This document shows positions 24,620 to 33,572 of a stretch of 64,000 nucleotides of DNA, piece by piece; the stretch's first letter is position 1, and each line of letters starts with the position of its first letter. A program made the position numbers and the translations under genes. The notes under the pieces are model-generated. The model had not been told where the DNA came from and made no database searches. It worked only from the letters and a program-made list of their open reading frames with translations. Source of the stretch: CAVQCJ01 sp963849365 (GTDB taxonomy: Bacteria > Actinomycetota > Actinomycetes > Prado026); the NCBI GenBank assembly GCA_963849365.1, contig CAWKHA010000001.1, forward strand, positions 992,001 through 1,056,000. The letters run 5' to 3'.

Positions 24620-25428
24620 GGAGTCCCGTCCTGCGCAGAACGGCTGTCGCCGTCGCGCTCGGCCTGTCCGCGGCCGTGCCCGCGGCCTGTGGCTCGGGCA
24701 GCAGCGCCGGAGCCGGTCCCACGGCCGCCGCCGGGAGCTCGTCGGCGCCCGCGGTCACCGGTTCGATCACGGTCTTCGCGGCGGCTTCGCTCAAGGAAGC
24801 GTTCACGACCCTGGGTCAGCGGTTCGAGGCCGCCCACCCCGGGGTCAAGGTCACGTTCAGCTTCGCCGCCAGCTCGGCGCTGGCGACGCAGATCGACGCG
24901 GGTGCGCCAGCCGACGTCTTCGCCTCGGCCAGCACGACCATCATGCAGCAGGTGGTCGACAAGGGCGCTGCAAGCACCCCGGCGGACTTCGCCAAGAACG
25001 TCATGGAGATCGCGACGCCGCCGAGCAACCCCGCGAACGTCACGACCGTGCAGGACCTGGCCAAGTCCACAGTGAAAGTGGCCCTGTGCCAGGCGCAGGT
25101 CCCATGCGGCTCGACCGCGCAGAAGGTGTTCACCAACGCCGGTATCACGGTCACGCCGGTCACCCAGGAGCCGGACGTGAAGTCGGTGCTGGCCAAGGTC
25201 ACGCTCGGCGAGGTCGACGCCGGCGTCGTCTACGTCACCGACGTACGAGCTGCGGGCAGCACGGTGACGGGCGTCGAGATCCCCGCCGACGTGAACGCCT
25301 CCACCACCTACCCCATCGCCACCCTGACCAGGGCGCCCAACCCGGCGACGGCGCAGGCGTTCGTCGGCTACGTGCTGTCGCCGGCCGGACAGGCCGTGCT
25401 GACCGGCGACGGCTTCCGGTCTCCCTGA
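24616..25428 (+). CDS. modA: Molybdate ABC transporter substrate-binding lipoprotein
   Basis: 270 residues. A lipoprotein signal (RRTAVAVALGLSAAVPAACG, lipidated Cys near residue 24) is followed by a Ser/Gly/Ala linker. The ModA fold follows: ITVFAAASLKEAFTTLG, SFAASSALATQIDAGAPADV with the oxyanion-binding serines, VALCQAQVPCG, EPDVKSVLAKVTLGEVDAGV (the conserved E.D.G.VY region) and the closing YPIATL. It captures molybdate outside the membrane for ModBC. ATG 24616 overlaps the preceding stop by 4 bp. Confidence 0.95.
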   Translation: MRSPVLRRTAVAVALGLSAAVPAACGSGSSAGAGPTAAAGSSSAPAVTGSITVFAAASLKEAFTTLGQRFEAAHPGVKVTFSFAASSALATQIDAGAPADVFASASTTIMQQVVDKGAASTPADFAKNVMEIATPPSNPANVTTVQDLAKSTVKVALCQAQVPCGSTAQKVFTNAGITVTPVTQEPDVKSVLAKVTLGEVDAGVVYVTDVRAAGSTVTGVEIPADVNASTTYPIATLTRAPNPATAQAFVGYVLSPAGQAVLTGDGFRSP

Positions 25429-25452
25429 TCGCGACGAGGGGAGCTTCCGCCC

Positions 25453-26313
25453 GTGGACACCCTGGTGCGACCCGTCCGGCTCACCGCCGACCAGCGCGCG
25501 CAACGAGCCACCAGCGGTGGCAGCGCGCCCGGTGCGCCCTGGCCGTTGCTGGCTCCTGCGCTGGTCGGCCTGCTCTTCCTGCTGCTGCCGCTGCTGGGGC
25601 TGATCGTCCGCGCGCCGTGGGGGCGACTTCTCTCGATCCTGCGTTCGGGCGATGTCACCCAGGCCCTGTGGCTGTCGTTGTGGACCTCGACCGTGGCCAC
25701 GGCCACCGCGTTCGTCGTGGGAGTGCCGCTGGCCTGGGTGCTCGCCCGTAGCCGGTTCCCCGGTCTGCGCTACCTGCGCGCGCTGGTGACCCTGCCGTTG
25801 GTGCTGCCACCGGTCGTCGGCGGCGTCGCGCTGCTGCTCGCGTTCGGGCGCCAGGGCATCGTCGGCAAGTACCTCGACCAGTGGTTCGGCGTGACCATCC
25901 CGTTCTCCTCGCTCGCGGTCGTGATGGCCCAGACGTTCGTGGCGATGCCGTTCCTGGTGATCACCGTCGAGGGTGCTCTGCGCACGGCCGACCGGGGGTT
26001 CGAGGAGGCGGCCGCCACGCTCGGCGCGTCCCGGCTGGGTGTGTTCCGACGGGTGACCCTCCCGCTCGTCGTACCGTCGTTGGTCGCCGGCGGTGTGCTG
26101 TGCTGGGCGCGGGCCCTGGGCGAGTTCGGCGCGACGATCACGTTCGCGGGCAGCTTCCCCGGGCGCACGCAGACCATGCCCATCCAGGTGTACTACGCGC
26201 TCGAGACCGATCCCGACGCGGCCATCGCGCTGAGCCTGGTGCTGCTGGTGGTGTCCGTGGTCGTCCTGGTCGGGCTGCGCGACCGCTGGCTGCGCGGCGC
26301 GCCGGCGCGATGA
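25453..26313 (+). CDS. modB: Molybdate ABC transporter permease
   Basis: 286 residues with six or so TM helices and the binding-protein-dependent permease EAA loop (FEEAAATLGASRLGVFRRVT, followed by LPLVVPSLVAG). The C-terminal ARALGEFGATITFAGSFPG is the ModB/CysT hallmark. The N-terminus has a 25-residue cytoplasmic stretch before the first helix. GTG 25453 lies 24 bp after modA. It forms the channel for molybdate import, energised by the overlapping modC product. Confidence 0.95.
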   Translation: MDTLVRPVRLTADQRAQRATSGGSAPGAPWPLLAPALVGLLFLLLPLLGLIVRAPWGRLLSILRSGDVTQALWLSLWTSTVATATAFVVGVPLAWVLARSRFPGLRYLRALVTLPLVLPPVVGGVALLLAFGRQGIVGKYLDQWFGVTIPFSSLAVVMAQTFVAMPFLVITVEGALRTADRGFEEAAATLGASRLGVFRRVTLPLVVPSLVAGGVLCWARALGEFGATITFAGSFPGRTQTMPIQVYYALETDPDAAIALSLVLLVVSVVVLVGLRDRWLRGAPAR

Positions 26314-27419
26314 GCGGTCCCGCGACCGACCGTCCCCGGCGCAGCGACGGCCTGCACGTCGACGCTCAGGTGCGGCGCGGGCCGTTCCGTCTCGACGTCG
26401 CGTTCGTCGCCGAGCCCGGAGAGGTTCTCGGCGTGCTGGGGCCCAACGGCGCGGGCAAGTCGACGCTGCTGCGGGCGATCGCGGGTCTGACGCCGGTGAG
26501 CGCCGGCTCCGTGCGGCTCGCCGGTCAGGTGCTCGACGACGCCGGCACCGGCGCGTTCGTCGAGCCGAACGCCCGCCCCGTCGGTTTCGTGTTCCAGGAC
26601 TACCGGCTGTTCCCGCACCTGAGCGTCGAGGACAACGTCGCCTTCCCGCTGCGGTCGGCCGGACTGCACCGCACGCAGGCGCGCGCCGCGGCCGGGCGCT
26701 GGCTCAGCCGGCTCGGCCTCACGGAACTGGCCGCTCGCCGGCCCGGGGCGCTGTCCGGCGGTCAGGCGCAGCGGGTCGCCCTGGCGCGCGCGCTGGCATC
26801 CGAGCCGCGGCTGCTGCTGCTGGACGAGCCGCTGTCGGCCCTGGACGCCCGGACCCGGCTCGACGTGCAGGACGAGCTGCGCCGGCACCTGGCCGCCTTC
26901 GCCGGACCCAGCCTGCTGGTCACGCACGACCCGCTGGAGGCGCTGGTCCTGGCCGACCGGCTGCTGGTGCTCGAGGACGGCCGGGTCGTGCAGGAGGGCA
27001 GCCCCGCTTCGGTGGCCCGGCGCCCGGCGACCGACTACGTGGCCCGCCTCGTCGGGCTCAACCTGTACGCAGGCCGCGCGGACGGCGCCGAGGTGACGCT
27101 CGACCGCGGCGGCCGGTTCGTCGTGCCGGACCATGGCGCGCACGGCCACGTGCTGGTGGCGGTCCGGCCGTCCGCGGTCCTGGTCGGCAGCCTGCAGCCC
27201 GAGGGCACCAGCGCGCGCAACACCTGGTCCGGCACGGTGGTCGACCTGACCATGCTGGCCGACCGGGTCCGGCTCGACGTGGACGGGCCGCCGCGGACGC
27301 TGGTGGACGTGACGCCGGCCGCGGTGGCCGAGCTGGGCCTGCGGCCCGGCGCGCCGGTCTGGCTCTCGGTGAAGGCCACCGAGGTCGAGGTGTACGAGCG
27401 GTCGGCGGCTACGACGTGA
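26310..27419 (+). CDS. modC: Molybdate ABC transporter ATP-binding protein with TOBE-like C-terminus
   Basis: 369 residues. Walker A is GPNGAGKST (Lys50), the Q-loop is VFQDYRLFPHL, the signature is LSGGQAQRVALARAL, and Walker B/D-loop is LLLLDEPLSALDA with H-loop LLVTHD. After about residue 235 a regulatory domain includes ARNTWSGTVVDLTMLADRVR and a final LGLRPGAPVWLSVKATEVEV, matching the MOP/TOBE domain of ModC. It overlaps modB by ATGA. The 3-prime end overlaps the convergent EEP gene by 11 bp, so no terminator lies between them. Confidence 0.95.
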   Translation: MSGPATDRPRRSDGLHVDAQVRRGPFRLDVAFVAEPGEVLGVLGPNGAGKSTLLRAIAGLTPVSAGSVRLAGQVLDDAGTGAFVEPNARPVGFVFQDYRLFPHLSVEDNVAFPLRSAGLHRTQARAAAGRWLSRLGLTELAARRPGALSGGQAQRVALARALASEPRLLLLDEPLSALDARTRLDVQDELRRHLAAFAGPSLLVTHDPLEALVLADRLLVLEDGRVVQEGSPASVARRPATDYVARLVGLNLYAGRADGAEVTLDRGGRFVVPDHGAHGHVLVAVRPSAVLVGSLQPEGTSARNTWSGTVVDLTMLADRVRLDVDGPPRTLVDVTPAAVAELGLRPGAPVWLSVKATEVEVYERSAATT

Positions 27420-29004
27420 CGGTGAAGCGCTGCGACACGGCGATCGACTGGTAGCCGTCGTCGGTCAGCAGCCGTACGACGTAGCTGCCGGGCGGCAGCG
27501 GCCACGCGACCGCGCCGGGGAAGGTGTCGGCGCCCGGACCGATGACGCCGCTGCCGCGGATCGCGGTGTGCGTGTACCGGTACAGGAGGTAGCCACCGTT
27601 GCCCGCGCAGCCGGCCGGGTAGCAGCGGAACACCCCGACCCAGTCCAGTGCCATCCCCGGAGCGTGGTCCCAGGACACCCCGATCGGCTGACCGACCCGG
27701 TACGTGCTGCGGTCGGTGCCGATGCTGGCGTGGGTCCCCGGCGGGTACACCCACAGCGGTGTCCGCGACAGGACCGCGGACGCCACCGACAGCAGCACCG
27801 CGTCGTACGCGCCGGGTGCCAGCGTGCCGGTGAGCGCGCCGCCGACGTACAGCGTCCCGTCGGTTCGGCCGGCGGTGGCGCGGGTGAGGACCGCGGCGCC
27901 GGCTCCGGCCCCGGCCGGCACCAGCGCGACCCGCTCGCCCGCCCGGCCGGGCGCGTGGAAGGTCACGCCGAGCGGCTGGCCGGTGGACAGCCGGCGCGTC
28001 GAGGTCGCGACGAGGACCGGCGAGACGGCCGGGTGGACCGAGAAGGTGGACACGACGCCGCGGTGGTCGCTCGGGTACGGGCTGTACTGGATCCCCGCGT
28101 CCGTGTCGCCGACCTCGCCGACGACAGTGCTGTCCAGCGTGCGCACCGGACCTGCGTGCAGCACCCAGTCGATGCGGTCGAACACCTCGTGCGGGTCGGC
28201 CTCCGGGCTGCCCGGTGTCCAGGTGAACCCCGGCACCGCGACCGGGTCGGGGTGCGCGTCCCGGTAGGAGTCGCGCAGGCCGGCGTCGGCCAGCGCCTTG
28301 CTGACCGGCCACACGACCGGGTACTTCACGTCGGCCGTGCGCACCCTGGCCACCGCAGCGGTCCAGTCCAGGTACGACGGGCTGTTGAAGTCCCCGGTGA
28401 GGAAGACCGGGATGCCGCGCGCGGCCAGGGCGGGGACCACCTGGAGCTGGGTCTGGATGGCGGGCAGCCGCACGGTGCGCTCGAGCTGCAGCACCTGCGC
28501 CTTCGTGGCGCCGTCGCGCACGGCGTACGGCCCGTACGGGTCGGAGGGCATGTGCACATTGGCGATCGCGACGACCCGGCCCGGCGCGGGCTCGACGAAC
28601 ACGTACACGCCGTCGCCGTCCGGGGGGTCGACGATGGGGTACCGCGAGATGACGTGGTCGCGCGCGCTGGAGTACCAGCCGAGCGCCCTGGCGATCACGT
28701 CGGTGTTGCGTTCGGCCTCCTGCAGACCCACGACGTCCGCACCCGACAGGCGGATCACCTGCTCGATCCGCAGCAGGTTCTCCGGGCAGCCGTCGGCGAC
28801 CGGGCAGAACGTCTCGGTGGCCGGGACGAGGTCGTCGCCGCCGTAGAACATGTTCTGCGTCATCACCTTGAGCGTGATCGCGGCACCGTCCGCGGCGGCC
28901 GGGGTCGCGGCGGTGGCCGCGGCCGGTGCCAGCGAGGTGGTCAGCACGGCGAGCGCGGCGCCGAGAACCAGGGCGGCGGTGCGGCGGTGCGGGGCGATGC
29001 TCAC
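27409..29004 (-). CDS. Secreted endonuclease/exonuclease/phosphatase (EEP) superfamily protein
   Basis: 531 residues. A signal peptide (RRTAALVLGAALAVLTTSLAPAAATA) leads to an EEP catalytic domain of about 300 residues: VMTQNMFYGGDDLVP (Asn), DVVGLQEAERN (catalytic Glu), VVAIANVHMPSDPYGPY, PVFLTGDFNSPSYLDW (Asp/Asn pair), FDRIDWVL and the terminal YPSDHRGVV histidine. The last 200 residues hold two beta-sandwich modules, the second with GVFRCYPAGCAGNGGYLLYR. Substrates could be nucleic acids, phospholipids or phosphosugars. GTG 29004 has GGGAG nine bases upstream. Confidence 0.88.
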   Translation of the reverse strand: MSIAPHRRTAALVLGAALAVLTTSLAPAAATAATPAAADGAAITLKVMTQNMFYGGDDLVPATETFCPVADGCPENLLRIEQVIRLSGADVVGLQEAERNTDVIARALGWYSSARDHVISRYPIVDPPDGDGVYVFVEPAPGRVVAIANVHMPSDPYGPYAVRDGATKAQVLQLERTVRLPAIQTQLQVVPALAARGIPVFLTGDFNSPSYLDWTAAVARVRTADVKYPVVWPVSKALADAGLRDSYRDAHPDPVAVPGFTWTPGSPEADPHEVFDRIDWVLHAGPVRTLDSTVVGEVGDTDAGIQYSPYPSDHRGVVSTFSVHPAVSPVLVATSTRRLSTGQPLGVTFHAPGRAGERVALVPAGAGAGAAVLTRATAGRTDGTLYVGGALTGTLAPGAYDAVLLSVASAVLSRTPLWVYPPGTHASIGTDRSTYRVGQPIGVSWDHAPGMALDWVGVFRCYPAGCAGNGGYLLYRYTHTAIRGSGVIGPGADTFPGAVAWPLPPGSYVVRLLTDDGYQSIAVSQRFTVTS

Positions 29005-29110
29005 GGTGGCTCCCGGTCGTCCGGCCGGCCGGTGGTTCGGCTGACTGACGCGACAGTATCGGCCGGCGCCGCCGGGCGTCAGCCCGTCGCGGCACCTTCC
29101 TGGCCACCGG

Positions 29111-29749
29111 TCAGACGTCCAGCTGCCCGCCGACCGCGAGGTGCACGTACTCGGTCCCGGTACCCGGCCCGTCCGGTCCGAGCAGCCGGTCGATGACACC
29201 GTGACCGGTGTCGCTCAACCCCGCGTTGTGCATCGCCACCGCGCGCCTGGGCGCGACCGCACGCGTGAAGTCGATGACCTCCGCCACCCGTGACCACGGT
29301 GCGTACACGGGCAGCATCAGCGTGTCGACCGGCCGGTCCGGGAGGGTGAACGCGTCGCCGGGGTGGAAGAGCGCGCCGCCGATCACGAACCCGATGTTCG
29401 CGATGCGCGGGATGTCCGGGTGGATCACCGCATGCAGCTCGCCGTGCACCTCGATCTCCACCCCGGCTGCGGTGAACGTGTCGCCGTGGCCGACCATGCG
29501 GACGCGACCGCCGAGGTCGGTCAGCTGCGCGGCCACCGAGCGGTTGGTCCAGATGGTCAGGTCCGGGTTCGCCTGGGCCGCGGCCCGCAGCCCGTCCGCG
29601 GCGAAGTGGTCGGTGTGCTCGTGGGTGACCAGGACCGCGTCCACCCCCGCGCCCTCAAGGGGCTCGGAGAACACGCCCGGGTCGAGGACGAGGGTGCCTT
29701 CGCCGGTGTCGACGACGATGCAGGCGTGGCCACGCTTGGTGACGCGCAT
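29111..29749 (-). CDS. MBL-fold metallo-hydrolase
   Basis: 212 residues of the UlaG-like metallo-beta-lactamase superfamily. It starts with MRVTKRGHACIVVDTGEGTL, carries the zinc motif LVTHEHTDHFAADG (HxHxDH), then HGELHAVIHPDIP, FVIGGALFHPGDAF (metal-bridging Asp) and the distal VAMHNAGL histidine. No signal peptide, so it is cytoplasmic. The substrate cannot be read from sequence. Its neighbours do not form an obvious pathway. Confidence 0.88.
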   Translation of the reverse strand: MRVTKRGHACIVVDTGEGTLVLDPGVFSEPLEGAGVDAVLVTHEHTDHFAADGLRAAAQANPDLTIWTNRSVAAQLTDLGGRVRMVGHGDTFTAAGVEIEVHGELHAVIHPDIPRIANIGFVIGGALFHPGDAFTLPDRPVDTLMLPVYAPWSRVAEVIDFTRAVAPRRAVAMHNAGLSDTGHGVIDRLLGPDGPGTGTEYVHLAVGGQLDV

Positions 29750-29802
29750 CCGCCCATGCTAGGCAGCCGCCGGGCGGCCGACCTGGCATAGCGTCCGGTC
29801 TC

Positions 29803-30171
29803 GTGCTCGCCGAGGTCCTCGCCCCGCTGCAGATCCCGCTCTGGATCGACCTGACGGCGGTGGTAATCGGCGCGCTCGCGGGGGCGACCGTGGCGGTCCG
29901 GGAGCATCAGCAACCAGCCGGTCTCGGTGGTGCGACGGGCCCGTGGAACGCGGCGGCCGCCCTGCTCGGGGCGGTCGCCCATGTCGCGGCGAACAACCTG
30001 GACGCGGCCACGGTGGTCTGCGAGGTGCTGGCGTTCTCGCTGGTCGTCCTGGTGAGGCTGCTGTCGGTGTGGCGCGGCTGGGAGACACCGGTGCCAATCG
30101 ACCTGACGCCGGCGATCACCCGGCCGCTGCGCGGGGCCCGGCCGCCGACCCGGCGTCGGCGCGAGCGCTGA
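29803..30171 (+). CDS. Shortened TRIC-type cation channel family protein
   Basis: The 122-residue frame resembles the two ends of a TRIC/UPF0126 channel joined together. The N-part (IPLWIDLTAVVIGALAGATVAVREH) corresponds to helix 1. The C-part (GPWNAAAALLGAVAHVAANN, CEVLAFSLVVLVRLLSVWRG, WETPVPIDLTP) corresponds to the last two helices. Intact relatives are about 200 residues long with two conserved GGG..RD motifs, both absent here. The likely cause is an in-frame internal deletion of about 85 codons. Whether it still forms a channel is doubtful, although start, stop and codon use are intact. It may be a decaying gene. Confidence 0.65.
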   Translation: MLAEVLAPLQIPLWIDLTAVVIGALAGATVAVREHQQPAGLGGATGPWNAAAALLGAVAHVAANNLDAATVVCEVLAFSLVVLVRLLSVWRGWETPVPIDLTPAITRPLRGARPPTRRRRER

Positions 30172-30205
30172 GCGGGCTGTCCGACCCGGCCAGCAGAATG
30201 GGCGG

Positions 30206-31732
30206 GTGCTGCTCGCCGTCCTCGCCGAGACGTCCGCTGCCGTCGCCGCGACGTCGGCCCGGTCCCAGAAGGTCGCGCTGCTCGCAGACTGCCTGTCCGC
30301 CGCGGAGCCCGACGAGGTCGTCGCGGTCGTCGCCTACCTGTCCGGCGAGCTGCTGCAACGGCGGACCGGCGTCGGCTGGGCCTCGCTGCGCGACCTGCCG
30401 CCGCCGGCCGGCGAGCCGACGCTGACCGTCGGTGCGGTCGACGCGGCGTTCACGACCATCGCCGGCCTCTCCGGCCCGGGGTCGCCGTCGCGGCGCCGCG
30501 AGCTGCTCGCAGACCTGCTCGGCCGGGCCACCACGGCGGAGCAGCGCCTGCTCGGCGGCCTGGTCGCCGGCGAGCTGCGGCAGGGGGCGCTGGCCTCGAT
30601 GGTCACCGACGCCGTCGCCCGCGCAGCGGGGCTCCCGCTCGTGGACGTGCGGCACGCGGTCATGCTCCGCGGCGAGGTCGGCCCGGTGGCGGCCACCGCG
30701 CTCACCGACGGCGCCGACGGCCTGGCCCGGTTCCGGCTGGAGGTAGGCCAGCCGGTGCAGCCGATGCTGGCGCAGCCGGCCGAGTCGGTCGCCGCTGCGC
30801 TGGAACGGGTCGGCGGGCCGGCCGCCGTCGAGTGGAAGCTGGACGGCGTCCGGGTGCAGATCCACCGGTCCGCGGCGGACGTGCGGGTGTTCACCCGCAC
30901 GCTGGACGACATCACCGACCGGGTGCCCGAGCTGGTGGAGGCCGCGCTCGCGCTGCCGGTGCGCTCGGTGGTGCTCGACGCGGAGGCGATCGTGCTGCGC
31001 GCCGACGGGCGGCCCCGACCGTTCCAGGAGACCGGCAGCCGGATGGGCTCCCGCGTCGACGTCGCCCGGGCGCGCGCCGACAGCCCGCTGACGCTGTTCG
31101 TGTTCGACGTCCTGCACCTCGACGGGGTGGACCTGCTCGGCGCGCCGGCCGCACAGCGCGGCGAGGCGCTCGCCCGTGCCGTCCCGGCCGGGCTGCTGGT
31201 GCCCCGGCTGGTGACCTCGGACGTCGAGCAGGCCGTCGCCTTCCTGGCCGACGCGATCGCACACGGGCACGAGGGCGTCGTGATCAAGTCGCTCGACGTG
31301 CCGTACGCCGCCGGCCGTCGCGGCGTCGGCTGGGTGAAGGTCAAGCCGGTGCACACGCTGGACCTGGTGGTGCTCGCCGCCGAGTGGGGGCACGGCCGGC
31401 GCCACGGCTGGCTGTCGAACCTGCACCTGGGCGCCCGCGACCCGGCCACGGACGGGTTCGTGATGCTCGGCAAGACGTTCAAGGGCCTCACCGACGCGAT
31501 GCTGCGCGAGCAGACCGAGCAGCTGCTCGCGCTGGAGCAGTCGCGCAACGAGTGGCAGGTGTTCGTGCGCCCCGAGCTCGTCGTCGAGATCGCGTTCGAC
31601 GGCGTCCAGACCTCGCCCCGGTACCCGGGCGGCGTCGCGCTGCGGTTCGCCCGGGTCGTGCGCTACCGCCCGGACAAGCGGGCCGGCGACGTGGACACGA
31701 TCGACGCCGTGCGAGCGCTGAAAGTGGGCTAG
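30206..31732 (+). CDS. ligB: ATP-dependent DNA ligase (LigB-like)
   Basis: 508 residues: an N-terminal DNA-binding domain (about 1-190, including LLGGLVAGELRQGALASM), then the adenylation domain with the catalytic lysine Lys211 in EWKLDGVRVQIH. Further motifs: RTLDDITDRVPE, LDAEAIVL, FVFDVLHLDG, EGVVIKSLDVPYAAGRRGVGWVKVKP, and an OB-fold ending FDGVQTSPRYPGGVALRFAR. This is the stand-alone ATP-dependent ligase type that actinomycetes keep beside the NAD-dependent LigA, thought to act in repair. GTG 30206 fits the family N-terminus. Confidence 0.95.
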   Translation: MLLAVLAETSAAVAATSARSQKVALLADCLSAAEPDEVVAVVAYLSGELLQRRTGVGWASLRDLPPPAGEPTLTVGAVDAAFTTIAGLSGPGSPSRRRELLADLLGRATTAEQRLLGGLVAGELRQGALASMVTDAVARAAGLPLVDVRHAVMLRGEVGPVAATALTDGADGLARFRLEVGQPVQPMLAQPAESVAAALERVGGPAAVEWKLDGVRVQIHRSAADVRVFTRTLDDITDRVPELVEAALALPVRSVVLDAEAIVLRADGRPRPFQETGSRMGSRVDVARARADSPLTLFVFDVLHLDGVDLLGAPAAQRGEALARAVPAGLLVPRLVTSDVEQAVAFLADAIAHGHEGVVIKSLDVPYAAGRRGVGWVKVKPVHTLDLVVLAAEWGHGRRHGWLSNLHLGARDPATDGFVMLGKTFKGLTDAMLREQTEQLLALEQSRNEWQVFVRPELVVEIAFDGVQTSPRYPGGVALRFARVVRYRPDKRAGDVDTIDAVRALKVG

Positions 31733-31739
31733 CCCCCAC

Positions 31740-33020
31740 TCACCAGGGTGGTTCGGGTGGCGGTGTCGGGGGTGGGTGCCACACCACTGTGTCGGTGTCG
31801 CTGATGGTGATGGTCCAGCCGTCGTGGTGGGCGATGTCGTGGTGCGCGTCGCAGACCAACGTCATGTTCGCGAGGTCGGTGGCTCCGCCGTGTTCCCAGG
31901 CGATCAGGTGATGCGCCTCGCACCACTCCGGTGGCCGGTCGCAGCCCGGTGCTGTGCAGCCGCCGTCGCGAACCGCCAGGGCCCGCCGTTGCGTGGGGGT
32001 GGCGGTGCGCAGGGCGCGGCCCCAGTCCAGGATCTGGCTGCCCCCACCGAGCACGACGGGGATGAGCTCGGCGTCACAGGCGATCCGCCGCGCCGCCGCC
32101 GCCGACAGGGGTTCACGGACGGTCGCGCCGCCGATCTGGGCACAGCCGTCGATCTGCCCGCGGAGCTGGTCCGAGGTCATGGTGACCACCACCTGGGGTC
32201 GCACGCCACCGGTGACCGGGAGCCGGCCACCGGTCAGGGCCCGGCGGCTCAGCTCGATCAATGCGTCCGCGCGGCGCCGCCCCGGCGTGCGGGTGTCCTT
32301 TCCGCCGCCAACGGCCGGGCTGGGGGCGGCCAACGGGTCCAACGCGGCGGCCACGATCGCCGCAGCCTCGGTGTCCAGCACCCCGCGCAGGTGGTGCATC
32401 CCGTCGGTGCCGCGCCACATGGTCAGGTCGCGGCCGGCCTTCGCGGAGCGCTCCTGCCCGGCCAGGTCGCCCGAGCCGGTCGGGTCGATCCGGGCCGCCT
32501 GCGCGACCGCCTGCTTGCGGAGCCGGCCCGGGTCCAACCGGTCGGCGTCGGTCAACAGCGCCTGCTCCACTGCGGTCTTGTCCGCATCGGTGACCGTGTC
32601 GGACAGCGCGTCCAGGGCCCCGGCGATGACTTGGGCCTGCTCGAGGTTGATCTGACCCACGCTGAGGGCTTTGCGGGTCGCCTCGTGCTCGAGCAGTGAC
32701 CCGGCCAACGCCACCTGCCGGCTCGCCGCCCCCGCGCTCTCCCCGTCCGCGCGCAGCCACGCGGCCGTCGACGTCGCCCCGGTCACCCGCCGCGCCGCCG
32801 ACCGCGCATCCACCTGCGCGACCACCGCAAGCTTGACCGCCGCGACCCGCGCAGCGATCGCAGTCAGCCGGCGAACCACATCGACCAGACCCGCGTCGTC
32901 GACGCCAGCTGGTTCGATGGTGGCGGCCTCGTCCAGCCAACGCTCCCCGGTGCGCAGCCACGCGTCCAACGAGGCACTCCCCGGCGGGAGCGCCTCGACG
33001 TGCAACCGAGTGATCGACAT
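31740..33020 (-). CDS. 13E12/DUF222 repeat-family HNH endonuclease
   Basis: 426 residues. The DUF222 region (about residues 30-300, including AAWLRADGESAGAASRQVAL and INLEQAQVIAGALDALSD) is followed by an HNH nuclease motif: RRALAVRDGGCTAPGCDRPP, then WCEAHHLIAWEHGGATDLAN and LVCDAHH. The Cys pairs (CTAPGC and C at 'VCDAHH') form the zinc knuckle. These genes recur many times in actinomycete genomes (REP13E12 of mycobacteria) and are associated with mobile or phage-related insertion, but how they move is not settled. ATG 33020 was chosen because DUF222 proteins start there; 27 upstream codons look non-coding. Confidence 0.9.
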   Translation of the reverse strand: MSITRLHVEALPPGSASLDAWLRTGERWLDEAATIEPAGVDDAGLVDVVRRLTAIAARVAAVKLAVVAQVDARSAARRVTGATSTAAWLRADGESAGAASRQVALAGSLLEHEATRKALSVGQINLEQAQVIAGALDALSDTVTDADKTAVEQALLTDADRLDPGRLRKQAVAQAARIDPTGSGDLAGQERSAKAGRDLTMWRGTDGMHHLRGVLDTEAAAIVAAALDPLAAPSPAVGGGKDTRTPGRRRADALIELSRRALTGGRLPVTGGVRPQVVVTMTSDQLRGQIDGCAQIGGATVREPLSAAAARRIACDAELIPVVLGGGSQILDWGRALRTATPTQRRALAVRDGGCTAPGCDRPPEWCEAHHLIAWEHGGATDLANMTLVCDAHHDIAHHDGWTITISDTDTVVWHPPPTPPPEPPW

Positions 33021-33242
33021 GGACCGACCGTACGCGACGCCACCGACCGGAAACCCTTTGTCCACAACGGTTTCCCTGTCCGACACACGACATGTCCGCA
33101 ACAGGACACGGCTGCGATCGGCGAGCTGGGCTGGGGCAACATCGACACGTTCACGGCCGTGGACGCAGAGGGACGAGTCGGCTGGTCCTTCCCGGAGGAC
33201 CGCGGCGAACTCACCATCGTGGCAGCGGGTCGCTGGCCCGAC

Positions 33243-33506
33243 CTATCTCCGCTCTCGGAATCGGGCCGCGACAACCCGGCTGACGATGATCGTGCCCACG
33301 ATCGGGATGCCGAAGAAGCCGACAGTGACGCTCCCCCAACTAGCCACCACTCGCGGACAGTCACCCTCGATCGTGCAGGAGGCGGGATCTGCGGCCCCGC
33401 TCGTCCCCCAGCCGACCCACATCCCCACGGCTAGCAGTGCCGCCAGGCCGGCCAGCAGGGCGAGCAGTCGGCCGATCGACCATGGAGCACGATGCGGGGT
33501 GGCCAC
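33243..33506 (-). CDS. Small membrane protein
   Basis: 87 residues with two TM segments (LLALLAGLAALLAVGMWVGW, and VTVGFFGIPIVGTIIVSRVV) and a short loop of two cysteines between them (ASCTIEGDC), possibly a disulfide on the outside. GTG 33506. The hydrophobic pattern supports coding, but no family is recognised. It lies between the 13E12 gene and the GcvT-like gene. Confidence 0.5.
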   Translation of the reverse strand: MATPHRAPWSIGRLLALLAGLAALLAVGMWVGWGTSGAADPASCTIEGDCPRVVASWGSVTVGFFGIPIVGTIIVSRVVAARFRERR

Positions 33507-33572
33507 TCTTACGCGATCGACCTCGGCTCTCGACCACTTGAGACCACCGCCGTTCGGCGCGTCGGATGAACG

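Noticed and set aside
27035..29107. 690-codon minus-strand frame overlapping modC and the EEP gene
   Set aside because: Out of frame with the EEP domains and antisense to modC; Arg/Gly/Ala composition only.
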